The translations under genes and the position numbers were made by a program. Positions 24,109-33,920 of a stretch of DNA of 64,000 nucleotides are shown here, in pieces. Each line of letters starts with the position of its first letter. The stretch's first letter is position 1. This DNA comes from Phocoena phocoena (lineage: Eukaryota; Chordata; Mammalia; Artiodactyla; Phocoenidae): positions 28,284,842-28,348,841 of the forward strand of contig NC_089232.1 of the NCBI RefSeq assembly GCF_963924675.1. Direction: 5' to 3'. Under the pieces are notes generated by a model. That model ran no database searches, was not told where the DNA came from, and saw only the letters and a list, made by a program, of their open reading frames with translations.

Positions 24109-25842
24109 CAACCCTTTCTTCGAGGAGCTCATAGCCGACATAGCACTAAACTCTCCTTCACCTGCTCCCTCTCTCCCCAGTGCCTCGAGGGCCAGCCCCA
24201 CTCCCCTGGCCTCCCCTGGGAAAGCCCCGCCTGAGTGGGACGACACCTTCAACATCTTTGCTGCCAGCAGGCTGCGTCCAGAGGCCAGGAGTGAGATCCT
24301 GGCCCCAGCAGGAGTGGGGCTGGAGGTGACTGGGCAGCAAGACCCAGGCCCTGGGGCCGTGACAATGAAAGCAGCTGAGCCCCAGGGGGACCCTGGGGGA
24401 GGAGAAAGAGGTGGGAGCAGCGTGTGGCTGGAGCCCAGAGTTCCTCTGGACTTGGGACTGGACCTTCAGAGCATGAGTGTGGTTGACCCGGGGCCCCTCG
24501 GGGCGGAAGGCGCCTGCCTGCCCTCCGCGTCAGCCCAGCTGCACCCGAGAGCCTCAGACTCTGAAGCAGACAGGGAGTTGCCCGCCCCAGGAGGGGAAGC
24601 AGGGCAGGGTCTGGCAGACAGTGCGACGTCTCTGTTTAGCTCCCCAGAAGTGATCAGTGTGTGGGAGAGGCTGCCTGGGCCAGACAGCGCCCCTGAGGGC
24701 CAGGACGAGGAGGCCTCCCGAGATGGCAGCCAGCTTTTCCATGAGCTCGACACAGTTGACGATTCCTGGCCGTGGGATGTGGTCACCGTTTCTCCTGCAG
24801 CTGAGGCTTCCTCACCAGTCCTGCGGGGAGAGTCCGACGAGCCGCCCACTCCCCAGATGCAGCCAGAGTCGCCAGAACCTGTGAGCCCCAAGAGGAGTGA
24901 GGGGCTTCCCCCACTGGAGCTGGAGTCAGAGCCCGAACCTGAGTGGGTGTCGAACGAGGGGCTGCAGCCCAACACAGCACCGCCCAAGCCACCGCGTCTC
25001 CTCATACCCTCAGATTCCCAGGAGGCAGCGGTGGAGGAAGAGAAGGAGAAAGCAGCAGGGGGGCTGGGTAGCAGGGCGTCAGAGATGGGAGGAGAAGATG
25101 TTTTCCCAAGTGCGTTGATTGCTGGTCCCCAGGCGGCCGAGGAGGAGGAGGGCGGCGAGAAGCCGGAGTCAGAGTCTGACAGCCACTCTGGAGCCACGCT
25201 GGGTGGGCCAGGCCTGGAAGATCTAGCAGAGGATGCCAGCCCTCCTGTGTCTGGGCCCTGCCTATCTCGGCCCACCAGCTGTCCTCAGGGTCCTGCCCCT
25301 ACACCCTCAAAGACCTTGGCTCTTCAGAGTCAGCAGATCTGGGTGGCTCCAGAGAGAGGAGAAGGCCCTGAGGCTCCTGAGGCCCAGAGCCAGGAACCAG
25401 TAGGAGAGGCACATGGGTTCCTGTCAGGCAGCTCCCAGCAGGCTGACTTGTGGGTCTCGGAAGAGGATGCCTTGAACCCCTTCTTGCCTCAGGGGAGCCA
25501 AGATCCCCCCAGCCTCCCGTCCACATCCCTTCCAGGGTCCAGGGACCCTTCCGTCCACTGTGGTCCCGAAGAGCTGCCCATCCCCGCAGAACCTGCCTTT
25601 CCGCGGCCCCCTCTCCCACCCTGGGCCAGCCGCCACCACGGGGGGTCCAGCCCTCCGTGCTCGCCCCTGCCTGGAGCCTGGCCCCTGACCTCTTCCTCCC
25701 CGCCCCCCGGGGAGCCAGCCTCCCCCACTGGGAGCTCCCCCCCTCCACTTGGGGAGGACCACGCTGCAGTCACCCCAGCCTCCCCGCTTGCGCTTCTGCC
25801 CTTGGAGACACGACCAGCTGAGGAGCCACAGCCCAGTGCCAG
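24109..25842 (+). CDS. RAB11FIP5: RAB11FIP5 long cassette exon (578 codons)
   Basis: This single open exon of 1734 bases enters and leaves in phase 2, so including or skipping it keeps the frame. That matches the existence of short (about 650 aa) and long RAB11FIP5 forms. The frame joins exon 3 as ...KPSNPFFEEL, which requires the second AG (24107-24108) of the CAGAG acceptor. The donor is GTGAGC at 25843. The product is acidic, Pro/Ser/Glu-rich and probably disordered. Short linear motifs stand out: NPF at 24110-24118 and again at 25475-25483 (ALNPFLPQ), and WDDTFNIF from 24236. NPF binds EH domains such as those of EHD proteins. The aromatic-acidic motif resembles adaptor-ear ligands, which is inference. 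I recognise no folded domain. The 269-residue open frame on the opposite strand is a GC-driven shadow. Confidence 0.9.
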
Positions 25843-26699
25843 GTGAGCGGGCACCCAGAAACCAGTCTCTAGGAGGAAGGGGGGTGCAGAGCAGCCCAAG
25901 TGCTGAGGTGTTCACATTCCAGCTTCAGCTTCTCCAGGGGTCGGTGAGGGGTTCCTTCACCCCAAGGCAGGACGGCGGAAGCTTTGGAGACGTGAGCCTT
26001 CCGTGGTACTGTCTCTGAAGCTGCTTCCTCTTGGGACCTTGGACCAGCAGGTGCCCCCGTAAGCCGGGGGTTTGGGGGATGATGAGGAGGTGGGGAGAGG
26101 TGATATGGGCCAGCAGGGAAAGGGGGATGTGAGCTCGGGTTCTCAGCACAGGAGGGGCTAGGGCAGTGCAGCTTGTCAAATGGCGGCCCTTGGGGGAGCA
26201 GACTGTGGAAGGCAGAGAGCCAGAGGGGAGGGACTGGTCCTGAGGTCAGAGAGGAGAGCCAAGATACCTTTAGAGGACAAAAGAAAAGCTAAGATGCTCC
26301 CCACATACATGACCCTCAGAAAAATGTTTTTTTCCTGACCCCAGCAGGTGCCTCATCGGTTTGCATTTGTGCCTTTCAGGGGGTGGTCCTGACGTGCTTA
26401 GGACTGTGCTGAGTGGACAGTGGGTGCCTGTGTGACTGTGGTCACTGTGGCATTGGTCTCTTTTGGAAGAATTATGAGGCCGTGACCTCACCGGGTGGCT
26501 GGTGAGGGGTGACCAGAGCTGAGGCCCGGAGAGACAGGTCACTGTGGGGAATGGTGTACGACTTAGCCGGGGCAGCAAAGTCCAGAGGGAGTCTAGCACT
26601 TCAGGAGACCTGAGTGAAGAAGTGGGGCGTGGGGAGGAGCAGAGGGGCACAGGCTCCAGCACTGGCCGGCCTCTGGGAGGCCCCCAGCCCACCAACTCA

Positions 26700-26960
26700 T
26701 ACCTTTGGTCATCCGGATTCACTGAGTGTCGACTGTGTGACAGGCCCTGAACAGAGATGAAAGACACGGTTCCCACCGTATTCCCAAGGAGTTCCCAATC
26801 CAGAGGGGAAGATAAAAGTGAACCGGGGAAGGGAAACCCCAGGGGGCCAGTGCTGATAGGCGAAAAGTGGGTGGGAAGGAGTCTGGGCTGCTCCCGACTG
26901 CTGTTCCAGTGGGAGGAGGTGATGCTGATCCCAGAGGTGAGAGAGAGGAGGTGGTTAGGG
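26700..26960 (-). repeat. L2 LINE 3' remnant
   Basis: The run 'attcactgagtgtcgactgt' followed by a 'gacaggccctgaacagagatg' type segment and 'aggagttcccaatccagagg' is the usual order of an antisense L2 3' end. Confidence 0.5.
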
Positions 26961-27119
26961 CTTCCTTGCTCTGATGACAGCATCCTCAGCTGGCCCTGCC
27001 ACATTCCAGCACCACTTCTAATTATACTCACCACTTTCTGGAAGTTTTATTCTCCTCAGAGTTGGCGTCACATCTGTACTTGGCATGTTCCTTCCATCAT
27101 GACGTTGATGGGCCAAGTA

Positions 27120-27240
27120 GAGCTGTCCCCATTTATCAGATGAGGAAATGGAGTCTGTGAGAGCTGCAGGGTCCAGGGTCCCTCAGATGTGGTGGGGGGG
27201 GAAGTCAGACTGAGAGCCCAAGACTCCTGGCCCCCCATTC
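27120..27240 (-). repeat. MIR fragment
   Basis: 'ccccatttatcagatgagga' at 27128-27147 is the antisense MIR core. What follows is diverged. Confidence 0.6.
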
Positions 27241-27639
27241 AGGGGGTTTTTATGCTGCACTGGTATTCCTGCCCTCCCTCAGCACAGCCCAAAGGTGGCA
27301 TGAGAGCTGCCTTTACATCCTCACCCTTAATGTAAACTCCTAGATGGGCAGGAGGGGCTGGGATGTGTTCTTTTCCCTACCGTCTGCTCCCGCCTGGCTC
27401 TGCCTCTCCTCCCGGGTTGTGACCCTGAACCCACAGCCCTGTCCTGAGTATCAGAGCTGGCTTCTCTGGGTCTGGGTGGGCCTCCCTTCAGTGGTGTTCG
27501 GGGGCCTTGGGAGAAGCTGTTTTGCTTCCTCCTCCTGAATGGTCCACTTCCTCTGTGAAGTAAGTATACATTTAGGAGGTCCCCTAGAGGCAGGTTAAGT
27601 TGATGTGGAAGCTGACGCTTACAGTTTGGGTACCCGTGA

Positions 27640-28160
27640 CAGGTACAAGGTGCTGGCGGATCCCAGAGGAGAGTCACCTTAGTCAGCGTGGGGGAATCAG
27701 GAAGGTTTCCTGGAGGAAAGGGACTTGCACAGCTTTGAAACATGAGTAGGCGTTAGCAGGCCAACAGGCAGAGGGGCAGTGTTCCAGACAGAGCAGCAGC
27801 TTTTACAAGAACCTAAAGACGAGAGAGAGCACGTTTTCCTCTGGCTGGAGTGAATGAGGGAGTAGGGGGTCAGGAAGAAAGGGCAGGGGCCAGGTTGTGT
27901 TAGAGATTGTGTTTTCTTACCTTGATAGGGAGTCACTGGGGAGGCGAGACCCTTATCCCACACACACAGAATGGAGGAGTGGTTGGAGGTGGGCACGATT
28001 GCCCTGGAGGAGCTGATTTAGCAGTTGGGTGTGGCTGGAAAAAGGTTTACTCAACGCTGGCTTGGAGAGGGGGGGATAGTGTGAGAGAAGGTGAGAAGGG
28101 CTTGATGTTTGTCAAGGCTGAGGTGGGAGTGGGGGCGTTCCGAGGGGTTCCCAGGTTTCT
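27640..28160 (-). repeat. L2 LINE remnant
   Basis: Shows the order seen in antisense L2 3' ends: 'aaggtttcctggaggaaa', then 'caggcagaggggcagtgttc', then a 'gcaggggccaggttgtgtta' type segment. Diverged. Confidence 0.5.
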
Positions 28161-29184
28161 GACTAGAGCCGTAAGAGGCTAATGGTGCCTGGCACTCACT
28201 GTGAGGGAGCGTAGGAAAGGGCAGGCAGGCTGGAGGGGAGTGTGGATTCCTCTGGAGCCAGCCTGCAACTGTCTGCCTAGGTCTAGAGCTCAGGGGTGAG
28301 GTCTGGGCTGGAGATGGAGATTAGAGGTGGAGGGGAGAAAACCCAGGGGCAGACCCTCAGTTGAGCCTGGGAAGGATGTCAGGTGTCAGGAAACCAGACG
28401 GAGGTCTTGGGGAAAACCAGGGAGGAGAGCAGTCCAAAGGAAAGAGTGAGTGAGCACTCCAAGGGTCAGTTCTGCAGAGAGGTCAGTGAGGTGAGAACTG
28501 AGGGGTTGGTGGCCTCAGCAGGAACACTTGTCACGGGCCGGTGGGGGCCACTGTCCTAAAGGGTTGAGGAGTCAACGAAAGGTGGGAACTTGTAGAGACA
28601 GAATGTGGTCCACATGCTCTGGAGAGGCTGGGTGAGGAGGAAGAAGAGGTGGGGATGATTGAGGGTGAGGGCTAGGCGAAGACAAGGCCAAGGGAGGGTT
28701 TCTCAGGCCTCTGTAAATGCTGATGGCAAGCAACTGGTAGAGGTGGGCGAGTGACCAAGCACCCCAGTTTGCCCAGGTCTTCCTTGGCTTTAGCAGCACT
28801 GGAAGTCCCACATCCTAGGCATCCCCGGTCCTGGGAAAATTAGGAAACTGGGAGGATTGATCATCCCCCTAGAGAAACGTTACAGTAGAGAAGAGGAGGG
28901 AGGGGGGCCGGCTGGAGGGGGTGGCTCTGGCAAAGACTGGGATTAGGTACAGAGAAGTCTGCAGGACGGCCTCTGCTGTCCCTGTGAAGGGGGTGTGGGG
29001 CGCGACCCAAGGGAGTGAAGCGGGGAGGGGCAGGTGGTGGAGTGAGGAGAGCAGTGAGGGCAGGGGCGTGGGGGGGCAGTCACCGCCAGGCGGTGAGACC
29101 TGCTGGCCCCACAGAGAAGGTGGCCCCTCTTTTCCTTGTGCCACCCATCCCTCCCCATAACGCATCTCCTTTCTGTCTTTGCAG

Positions 29185-29374
29185 TCCCCACCCTGTGAAG
29201 CCCCTCAGTGCTGCCCCAGTGGAGGGCAGCCCTGACAGGAAGCAGCCCCGCTCTAGTCTGAGTACAGCCCTGAGCAGCGGGCTGGAGAAGCTCAAGACAG
29301 TCACATCTGGCAGCATTCAGCCTGTGGCTCCGGCCCCCCAGGTTGGCCAGATTGTGGACGCCAAGAGGCTGAAG
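29185..29374 (+). CDS. RAB11FIP5: RAB11FIP5 exon 5: linker before the Rab-binding domain
   Basis: The acceptor TTTGCAG ends at 29184. The first base completes the serine codon left by exon 3 or the cassette exon. It then encodes 63 codons: PHPVKPLSAAPVEGSPDRK, SSLSTALSSGLEKLKTVTSG and SIQPVAPAPQVGQ, ending KRLK at a phase-0 donor (GTGAGG). All are close to the human protein as remembered. The SSGLEKLKTVTSG segment leads into the coiled coil that dimerises Rab11-FIPs. The alternative open frame running past the donor to 29524 is intronic. Confidence 0.97.
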
Positions 29375-29632
29375 GTGAGGCCCAGCAGGGTGCCTGGGGC
29401 GTCAGAGCGGACGTTTGGTGCTGTGAAGAGACGTCGGGTGTCTCGAGGTCAGGGGCCGGGTGCTGGGCAGGGTGGAGCAAGGAGCAATCCTGGCCCCCCT
29501 CACCAGAGCCTTGAAGCCAGTTAGGCTGTCCCTGGCATTGGGACAGAGGCAGCTCCTAGGGCCCGTGTGGGGAAACTGGGGTGCGGGTGGGCCTGAGGCT
29601 GTCCTGCTCACTCTTACTCCCTCTGGCCTCAG
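29375..29632 (+). other. RAB11FIP5: RAB11FIP5 intron 5 (258 bp)
   Basis: A short GTGAGG...CTCAG intron joining phase-0 exons. No repeat or other feature is seen in it. Confidence 0.9.
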
Positions 29633-29836
29633 GACTCTGGTGTGCTGGACCAGTCAGCCAAATACTACCACCTGACCCACGACGAGCTCATCGGTCTGCT
29701 CCTGCAGCGGGAGCGGGAGCTGAGCCAGCGCGACGAGCACGTGCAGGAGCTAGAGAGCTACATTGACCGGCTGCTGGTGCGGATCATGGAGACCTCGCCC
29801 ACACTGCTGCAGATTCCCCCTGCTCCCCCCAAGTAG
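29633..29836 (+). CDS. RAB11FIP5: RAB11FIP5 last coding exon: Rab11-binding domain
   Basis: Encodes 67 residues and a TAG stop at 29834-29836. After DSGVLDQSAKYYHLTHDEL comes the coiled-coil FIP Rab-binding domain: LLLQRERELSQRDEHVQELE followed by SYIDRLLVRIMETSP. The last block is the hallmark shared by Rab11-FIPs, in which the hydrophobic residues of YIDRLLVRIME pack on the switch regions of Rab11 or Rab25 as a dimer. The end LLQIPPAPPK differs from human by about one residue. No broken or missing key residue is seen, so the gene looks functional. The acceptor is CCTCAG at 29627-29632. Confidence 0.98.
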   Translation, partial: DSGVLDQSAKYYHLTHDELIGLLLQRERELSQRDEHVQELESYIDRLLVRIMETSPTLLQIPPAPPK

Positions 29837-29895
29837 CCCTCTTCACCCCCATCCCCAGAGGCTTGGCGCAGACCCACTACCTAGCAGGGCTCACG

Positions 29896-29926
29896 CCCTC
29901 CCTCCCTCCCTCCCTCCCTCCCTCCC
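29896..29926 (+). repeat. (CCCT)n microsatellite in the 3'UTR
   Basis: Seven perfect CCCT units plus CCC, 60 bases after the RAB11FIP5 stop codon. In the mRNA this is a C/U-rich tract of the kind bound by PCBP/hnRNP K or PTB proteins. Binding here is inference. Confidence 0.9.
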
Positions 29927-30693
29927 GCTGAACTCTCACCTGGGTCTGGGTGCAGCCTGTCCTCTGTTGTCGCCCCTTGTTCCCCCTCTCTCCTGCCTCA
30001 ACTGGGGCTGCTGGCAGGGGAGCCCTTTGGACTCCCATTGGCGCCATCAAGTTCTGTGTACAACTTGTGTCTTTGGAAGCCCTGAGTCTTTCCCATCTGC
30101 CTATTTTCATACCCCTTAGCTTTGGGGGCTCCAGGGAATTGGAGCAAAGAATTTCACCCTCAAGAGGGAGCAGGGGTGAGCTGCAATGGATGTGGTGGTA
30201 TCTGGGACATACTTTATTACCCGCATTTCTTCCACGGCTAAACCCTTGTCCTCTCCACCTCCCTCCAGCCTCTGGAGGTCTCCTGGTAGTACTGGGGCTG
30301 TGGCAGGGACCAAGCGCCCAGTTCTCTGTGAGTTATGGGCAACCAAGGCACCTATTCTTCAGCCTCACGTCCAGTTCCCCTGGGAGCAGGGAGCCTGTAT
30401 GGTCTAGTCTGCCGTGTCCCAAGTCTGACTGCTTTCAGCTGTTTGCCGAGCGAGTGCAGCGTGGATGGCGGGAGATGATGGGGGCCGCTCCCCACCCTCG
30501 TCTGCTGACTTTTGCATTGAGTGTCATGTGTGAGTGCATGGAGAGCTGGGACAGGAGTGGGGAGAGCACCTTCTCACCCACCTCCAGGCTTTGGGCTGCT
30601 TATGTTTGGGGATCAAGCCTCCAGCTCTGTTCTCATTGCCTGTCCAGATGCCAAAACTCTGTGCTGCTGCAGGGTTTGAACTTTTGGAAACCA

Positions 30694-30699
30694 AATAAA
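30694..30699 (+). terminator. RAB11FIP5: Proximal poly(A) signal, RAB11FIP5
   Basis: AATAAA followed 3-20 bases later by a GT-rich stretch (tgtgccttttgtggg), the usual downstream element. Use would give a 3'UTR of about 0.9 kb. Confidence 0.65.
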
Positions 30700-31825
30700 A
30701 TGTGCCTTTTGTGGGTAGGGTCAAAAGCCTCCGGATGTAGATCTCTCCCCGTAGTTGGTGTCCCCCTCCCCTCCTGTTGAGCACATGGGGTTGGATCTTT
30801 TGGGGCCCTGGGAATGGGACAGGAGGGTGGGGGCAGCCCTGCTGCATGCTCTGCCCCTCCCCTAGAGTTAATTTCAGCTAAGGTTCCGGCCAGGCTGCCC
30901 TGCCATCCTCTCCTCCTCCCTCAACACAAATTGAGGAGGGTCCTAGGATAAAAACTACATTCTGGGAGTGGGAGGTCCCCCTCTGCCTATACTTAGGAAA
31001 AAGCCTTTCTTGCCCTCCCATTCACCCACTAGCTGCTGACCAGACCAGAGGGGTCTGCTCCATGTCCTTGCCTGTCTTGGCTGCAGTGCACTTTGAAACA
31101 AAGTGTCTGTCCTTTGGCCCGGCCCCTGGTTTGCTTGCAGAAAACACGACAGACTTGCCCATGGTATCTGCAGGGACTCTTTGGTGGCTGGGGGTACTCT
31201 GCCTTAGCATTGTGGGGTGAGGAGGTGCTGAAGGGGGATGCTTTTGGCCCACCGAGAAGGTGAGAGCTCCTCTGTGACTACCTCTTCTTCATGAGACGGC
31301 CTGTGGGGTCACTCAGACAGCCGTGGAAAGGGATGTGCTCTCTGGGTCATGTCTTCCTTTTGCCAGGATGAAGCTGAGGAGTCCCACACATGGGGGAAAG
31401 CCCCTGTCATGTTATCTACCTTAAGAATCACTCGTCAGAGCTGAGGAGTGTTCACAGGTGCTCAAGACTTTGATCATGTTTTGGGAGGGTCATTGGGGGT
31501 TGGATGGGTGTCTCTTCAGGAGGAAGGGGATCACTCCTCCACTAGGTGTTCCTCTGGGCTCTATTCAGTCTCAGTCCTGATCCTGGTCTTCCACTCGCCC
31601 TTGATTATGGGCCTCCAAAATGCCCAGGGCAGGGATGTCTTCAGAAGAGTTTTGAGCTGAAGCCCGGGGTTCTTGTGGCTGTTTTTGCTCCTAGCCATAA
31701 CTTGGAGGAGAGCTGCAGGTGGGGTGGGCAGGGAGCAGGCACAGTTCTGCTTTGCTGTTTGTCTTCCTAGTTGTAACGCCTGTTTATAAAGAGCTTGTTC
31801 TTTATGTTTTGAGCACTTTATGAAG

Positions 31826-31831
31826 AATAAA
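31826..31831 (+). terminator. RAB11FIP5: Distal poly(A) signal, RAB11FIP5
   Basis: AATAAA with a GT-rich element 20-35 bases downstream (ggtggctctgttgtgttact). Use would give the 2.0-kb 3'UTR. It is the last good signal before SFXN5. Confidence 0.75.
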
Positions 31832-31850
31832 AAATTAACATACTGCAGGT

Positions 31851-33289
31851 GGCTCTGTTGTGTTACTGTTTTGATAAGTGTATGAAGGAGGCTTCCCTGG
31901 GGGAGAAAGCAGCCTTAAATCAAGATGATGCGGTTCTCGGATGATAACCGCCCCTGCCCTAACCTCAGGGGCAGCAGCACAGTGTTGCTGACCCGGCCGG
32001 GCTCTGTCTTTTCTCATTCCCGGGAAACCCACGTGTACCGAGTGATGTGGGGCATACAGAGGGATTTTAAAAGACTTGATTCCTACTCTCAAGCCACTTA
32101 GTCTAGTAGGGAAAGATGAGATACAAATCCAAGATACAAATGGTTTCTTCACGGCCAGCTAGACTTTCTCCAGCTAGGAAAAGTCCATTTCTTGTGGTTC
32201 GACATGGAAGAGGAACTGACTGCTACAGATCATGCAGTGTCCAGAAGGCATGAGCCAACCCAGCACTTCACCATAAACCTAAGGAGATTCAAAGTGCGGG
32301 CGTGGGGGGAGGGGTGGGGGGGTGTTTAGTTTCCTAAGGTCAAAAACCAAACATTTCTACTGTCCTCTTGGGCAAAACAGGCAGCTGTCCCTCAGTCATT
32401 CCCGTAGCCCTTCCCCCCAGTCTGGCTCACTGACCAGATATTTCAGCTAGGAATCTGCTACTCTAATCTGCATGGGTGTTTATTATCCCTGCTAGTGCCT
32501 TGCTCTACAATCTGCAGTACTTCCCCCCTTACCTAAAGTCCTTGTAGCTGGTGCTTGTTAAGCACTTCTGCAACCCCCTTCCCCTCCCCCCACCCCAGTT
32601 CTCTTCCAGCCCAGGAACTGGGCCCAGGGGAGATCTCCGGTTGGCCAGAGGAAGTGAAGGCTGCCAAGGCTCTTAAGTCCTTGCTGTTTAACTCGTAGAG
32701 CAACAAATACTTGAGTTTCTGCTGTGAGCCCTCTCAGCTAGCACTAAGGACTTAGCAATGAATCCAAAAGTCACAACTGCTCTCTGGACCTCACAGTAGG
32801 AAAGGCAGATAGTCAAAACCACAAATAATTATAAATTGCAAGGGCTTGCGAAAGGAAAGTGCTGGCTGCTATAGGAATATGTAGTGGATTTTGCGGAAGC
32901 AGGGCGAGGATTGGCAAATGCAATATTTAGGCTGAGACCAGAAAGAGTCAGCATCAGGCTAAGATTAAAAAGTTAAGGTCTTTTGGGTCAATGGCGCGGC
33001 AAGCGCCCAGCATGCGCCAGGAACTGAGTTGGAGAGCAAAGGACGAGGGGCAGGGTGGCGACGGAAGGAACTGCATGAAGATTCTGCAGGGCAATTCTTT
33101 GTACAAAGTTTTCCGGGATTACCCTACTGTCTGGAGTCCTTGCCCATCTGGTGCAAGGGTCGGACCCACTTCAGTAGGACTCTTCTGGGCTGCAGCTCCA
33201 GGAGCGACGCCCACCGCAGCAACTCAAACTTCTAGGGGCAGGTAACCAGCGAGGGGTCGCTCGATGGCCCCCTATCGAGACCTTAAGAG
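31851..33289. other. Intergenic region between RAB11FIP5 and SFXN5
   Basis: About 1.4 kb between the distal poly(A) site and the SFXN5 CpG island. It holds diverged L2-type segments (about 32035-32135 and 32700-32960) and a G-rich stretch at 32300-32325. I see no coding region. Confidence 0.7.
32700..32960 (-). repeat. L2 LINE 3' remnant
   Basis: The 'caacaaatacttgagtttct' start at 32701, a 'gcaatgaatccaaaagtcac' segment and later 'ggctgagaccagaaagagtc' follow the antisense L2 order. Confidence 0.55.
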
Positions 33290-33399
33290 TCGTACACGCA
33301 CACTCCTCCCGGACTGCCGACGCCTGCAAAATTAGCGGCGGGAACCGAGACCCGGTCTGAGTCGGTGCAACTCTCCGCAGTCTAGGGTTGTCAAGCTCC

Positions 33400-33541
33400 G
33401 TGACAAGAAAAACTACACTCCCCACAACCCCTTGCGCCTCCGGCTTGCTGCGGTTGCTTACGGCCAATCGGGAGAGGCAGCTGTGGCGGGGGCCGAGGAG
33501 GGACATTTTAAAAGGGCCGGAGATTGCGGGCGTCAGTGGCC
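33400..33541 (+). promoter_or_regulatory. SFXN5: SFXN5 core promoter and 5' leader
   Basis: Upstream of the start codon are ACTACACTCCCCACAA at 33412-33427, resembling the ZNF143 promoter motif (ACTACAATTCCC type), and a sense CCAAT box at 33464-33468 (GGCCAATCGG, NF-Y type). An AT-rich ATTTTAAAAG lies at 33505-33514. The transcription start cannot be placed from sequence. If the AT-rich box served as a TATA element, the start would fall almost on the ATG, so it is probably not one. Confidence 0.6.
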
Positions 33542-33643
33542 ATGGCGGATACAGCGACTACAGCATCGGCGGCGGCGGCTAGTGCCGCTAACGCCTCGAC
33601 CGATGCACCGCCTTTCCAGCTGGGCAAACCCCGCTTCCAGCAG
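33542..33643 (+). CDS. SFXN5: SFXN5 exon 1: N-terminus of sideroflexin 5
   Basis: Sideroflexins (SLC56) are mitochondrial inner-membrane carriers. SFXN1 transports serine, and SFXN5 has been linked to tricarboxylate/citrate transport. The ATG sits in a strong Kozak context (GGCCATGG), 10 bp after CGTCAGTG. The 34 codons begin [16 protein letters not shown] and continue to [14 protein letters not shown], almost identical to human SFXN5. The alanine run comes from GCG repeats. There is no classical cleavable presequence, as is usual in the family. The phase-0 donor GTGAGG is at 33644. Confidence 0.97.
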
Positions 33644-33803
33644 GTGAGGACCGGGCTGTGGCTTGAGGGTCGGTGGGCAGCATAGGGAGGGCGAGCAAAC
33701 TCCTCTCCAAAATCCTCTTTAGCCCTAGGGTCTCCGACCCGCGGCCACCAGGGAGCCTGCAGCTACTGCCTGGGGGAACCTCGGCCACAGTCGCCTTTTT
33801 CCC

Positions 33804-33920
33804 ATTGGTCAGCGGGGTGGGCGAGGGCTCCCACCTTGGCTCCCTATTGGCCATCGGCGCCGTCACTCCCCATCCGCCCGTGCCCTCCCGTCCTTCCTGC
33901 CCGAGGCTCTCTGTGATTGG
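33804..33920 (-). promoter_or_regulatory. Cluster of three inverted CCAAT boxes
   Basis: ATTGG at 33804-33808, 33846-33850 and 33916-33920, in contexts close to the NF-Y consensus (for example GTGATTGGCCAC). They lie 160-280 bp downstream of SFXN5 exon 1 in CpG-rich DNA. They could serve the SFXN5 promoter from within the gene or drive an antisense transcript. This is inference. Confidence 0.45.

Larger units (their letters stand above)
25843..29184 (+). other. RAB11FIP5: RAB11FIP5 intron 4
   Basis: Lies between the cassette exon donor (GTGAGC) and the exon 5 acceptor (TTTGCAG at 29178-29184). It contains L2- and MIR-like relics at 26700-26960, 27120-27240 and 27640-28160. The rest (25900-26690, 28170-29170) is G-rich single-copy-looking sequence without a feature I can support. 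A 254-residue open frame on the - strand (26270-27034) has no family resemblance. Confidence 0.85.
29837..31850 (+). other. RAB11FIP5: RAB11FIP5 3' untranslated region
   Basis: From the stop to about 20 bases past the distal AATAAA, some 2.0 kb. It contains a (CCCT)n run near its start and two good poly(A) signals. A 276-residue open frame at 29950-30780 lies wholly in the UTR and has no recognisable family features. The exact cleavage positions are inferred. Confidence 0.8.

Noticed and set aside
24466..25275. 269-residue open frame on the - strand
   Set aside because: It lies opposite the long RAB11FIP5 coding exon and follows from its GC-rich codon bias. No domain or splice context.
26270..27034. 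254-residue open frame on the - strand
   Set aside because: Intronic, overlapping L2-like sequence, with no recognisable domain.
29015..29524. 169-codon frame as a full exon
   Set aside because: Only 29185-29374 matches RAB11FIP5. The flanks are intron, as the AG and GT boundaries show.
29950..30780. 276-residue open frame on the + strand
   Set aside because: It sits wholly within the RAB11FIP5 3'UTR, shows no family motif and has no ribosomal context.
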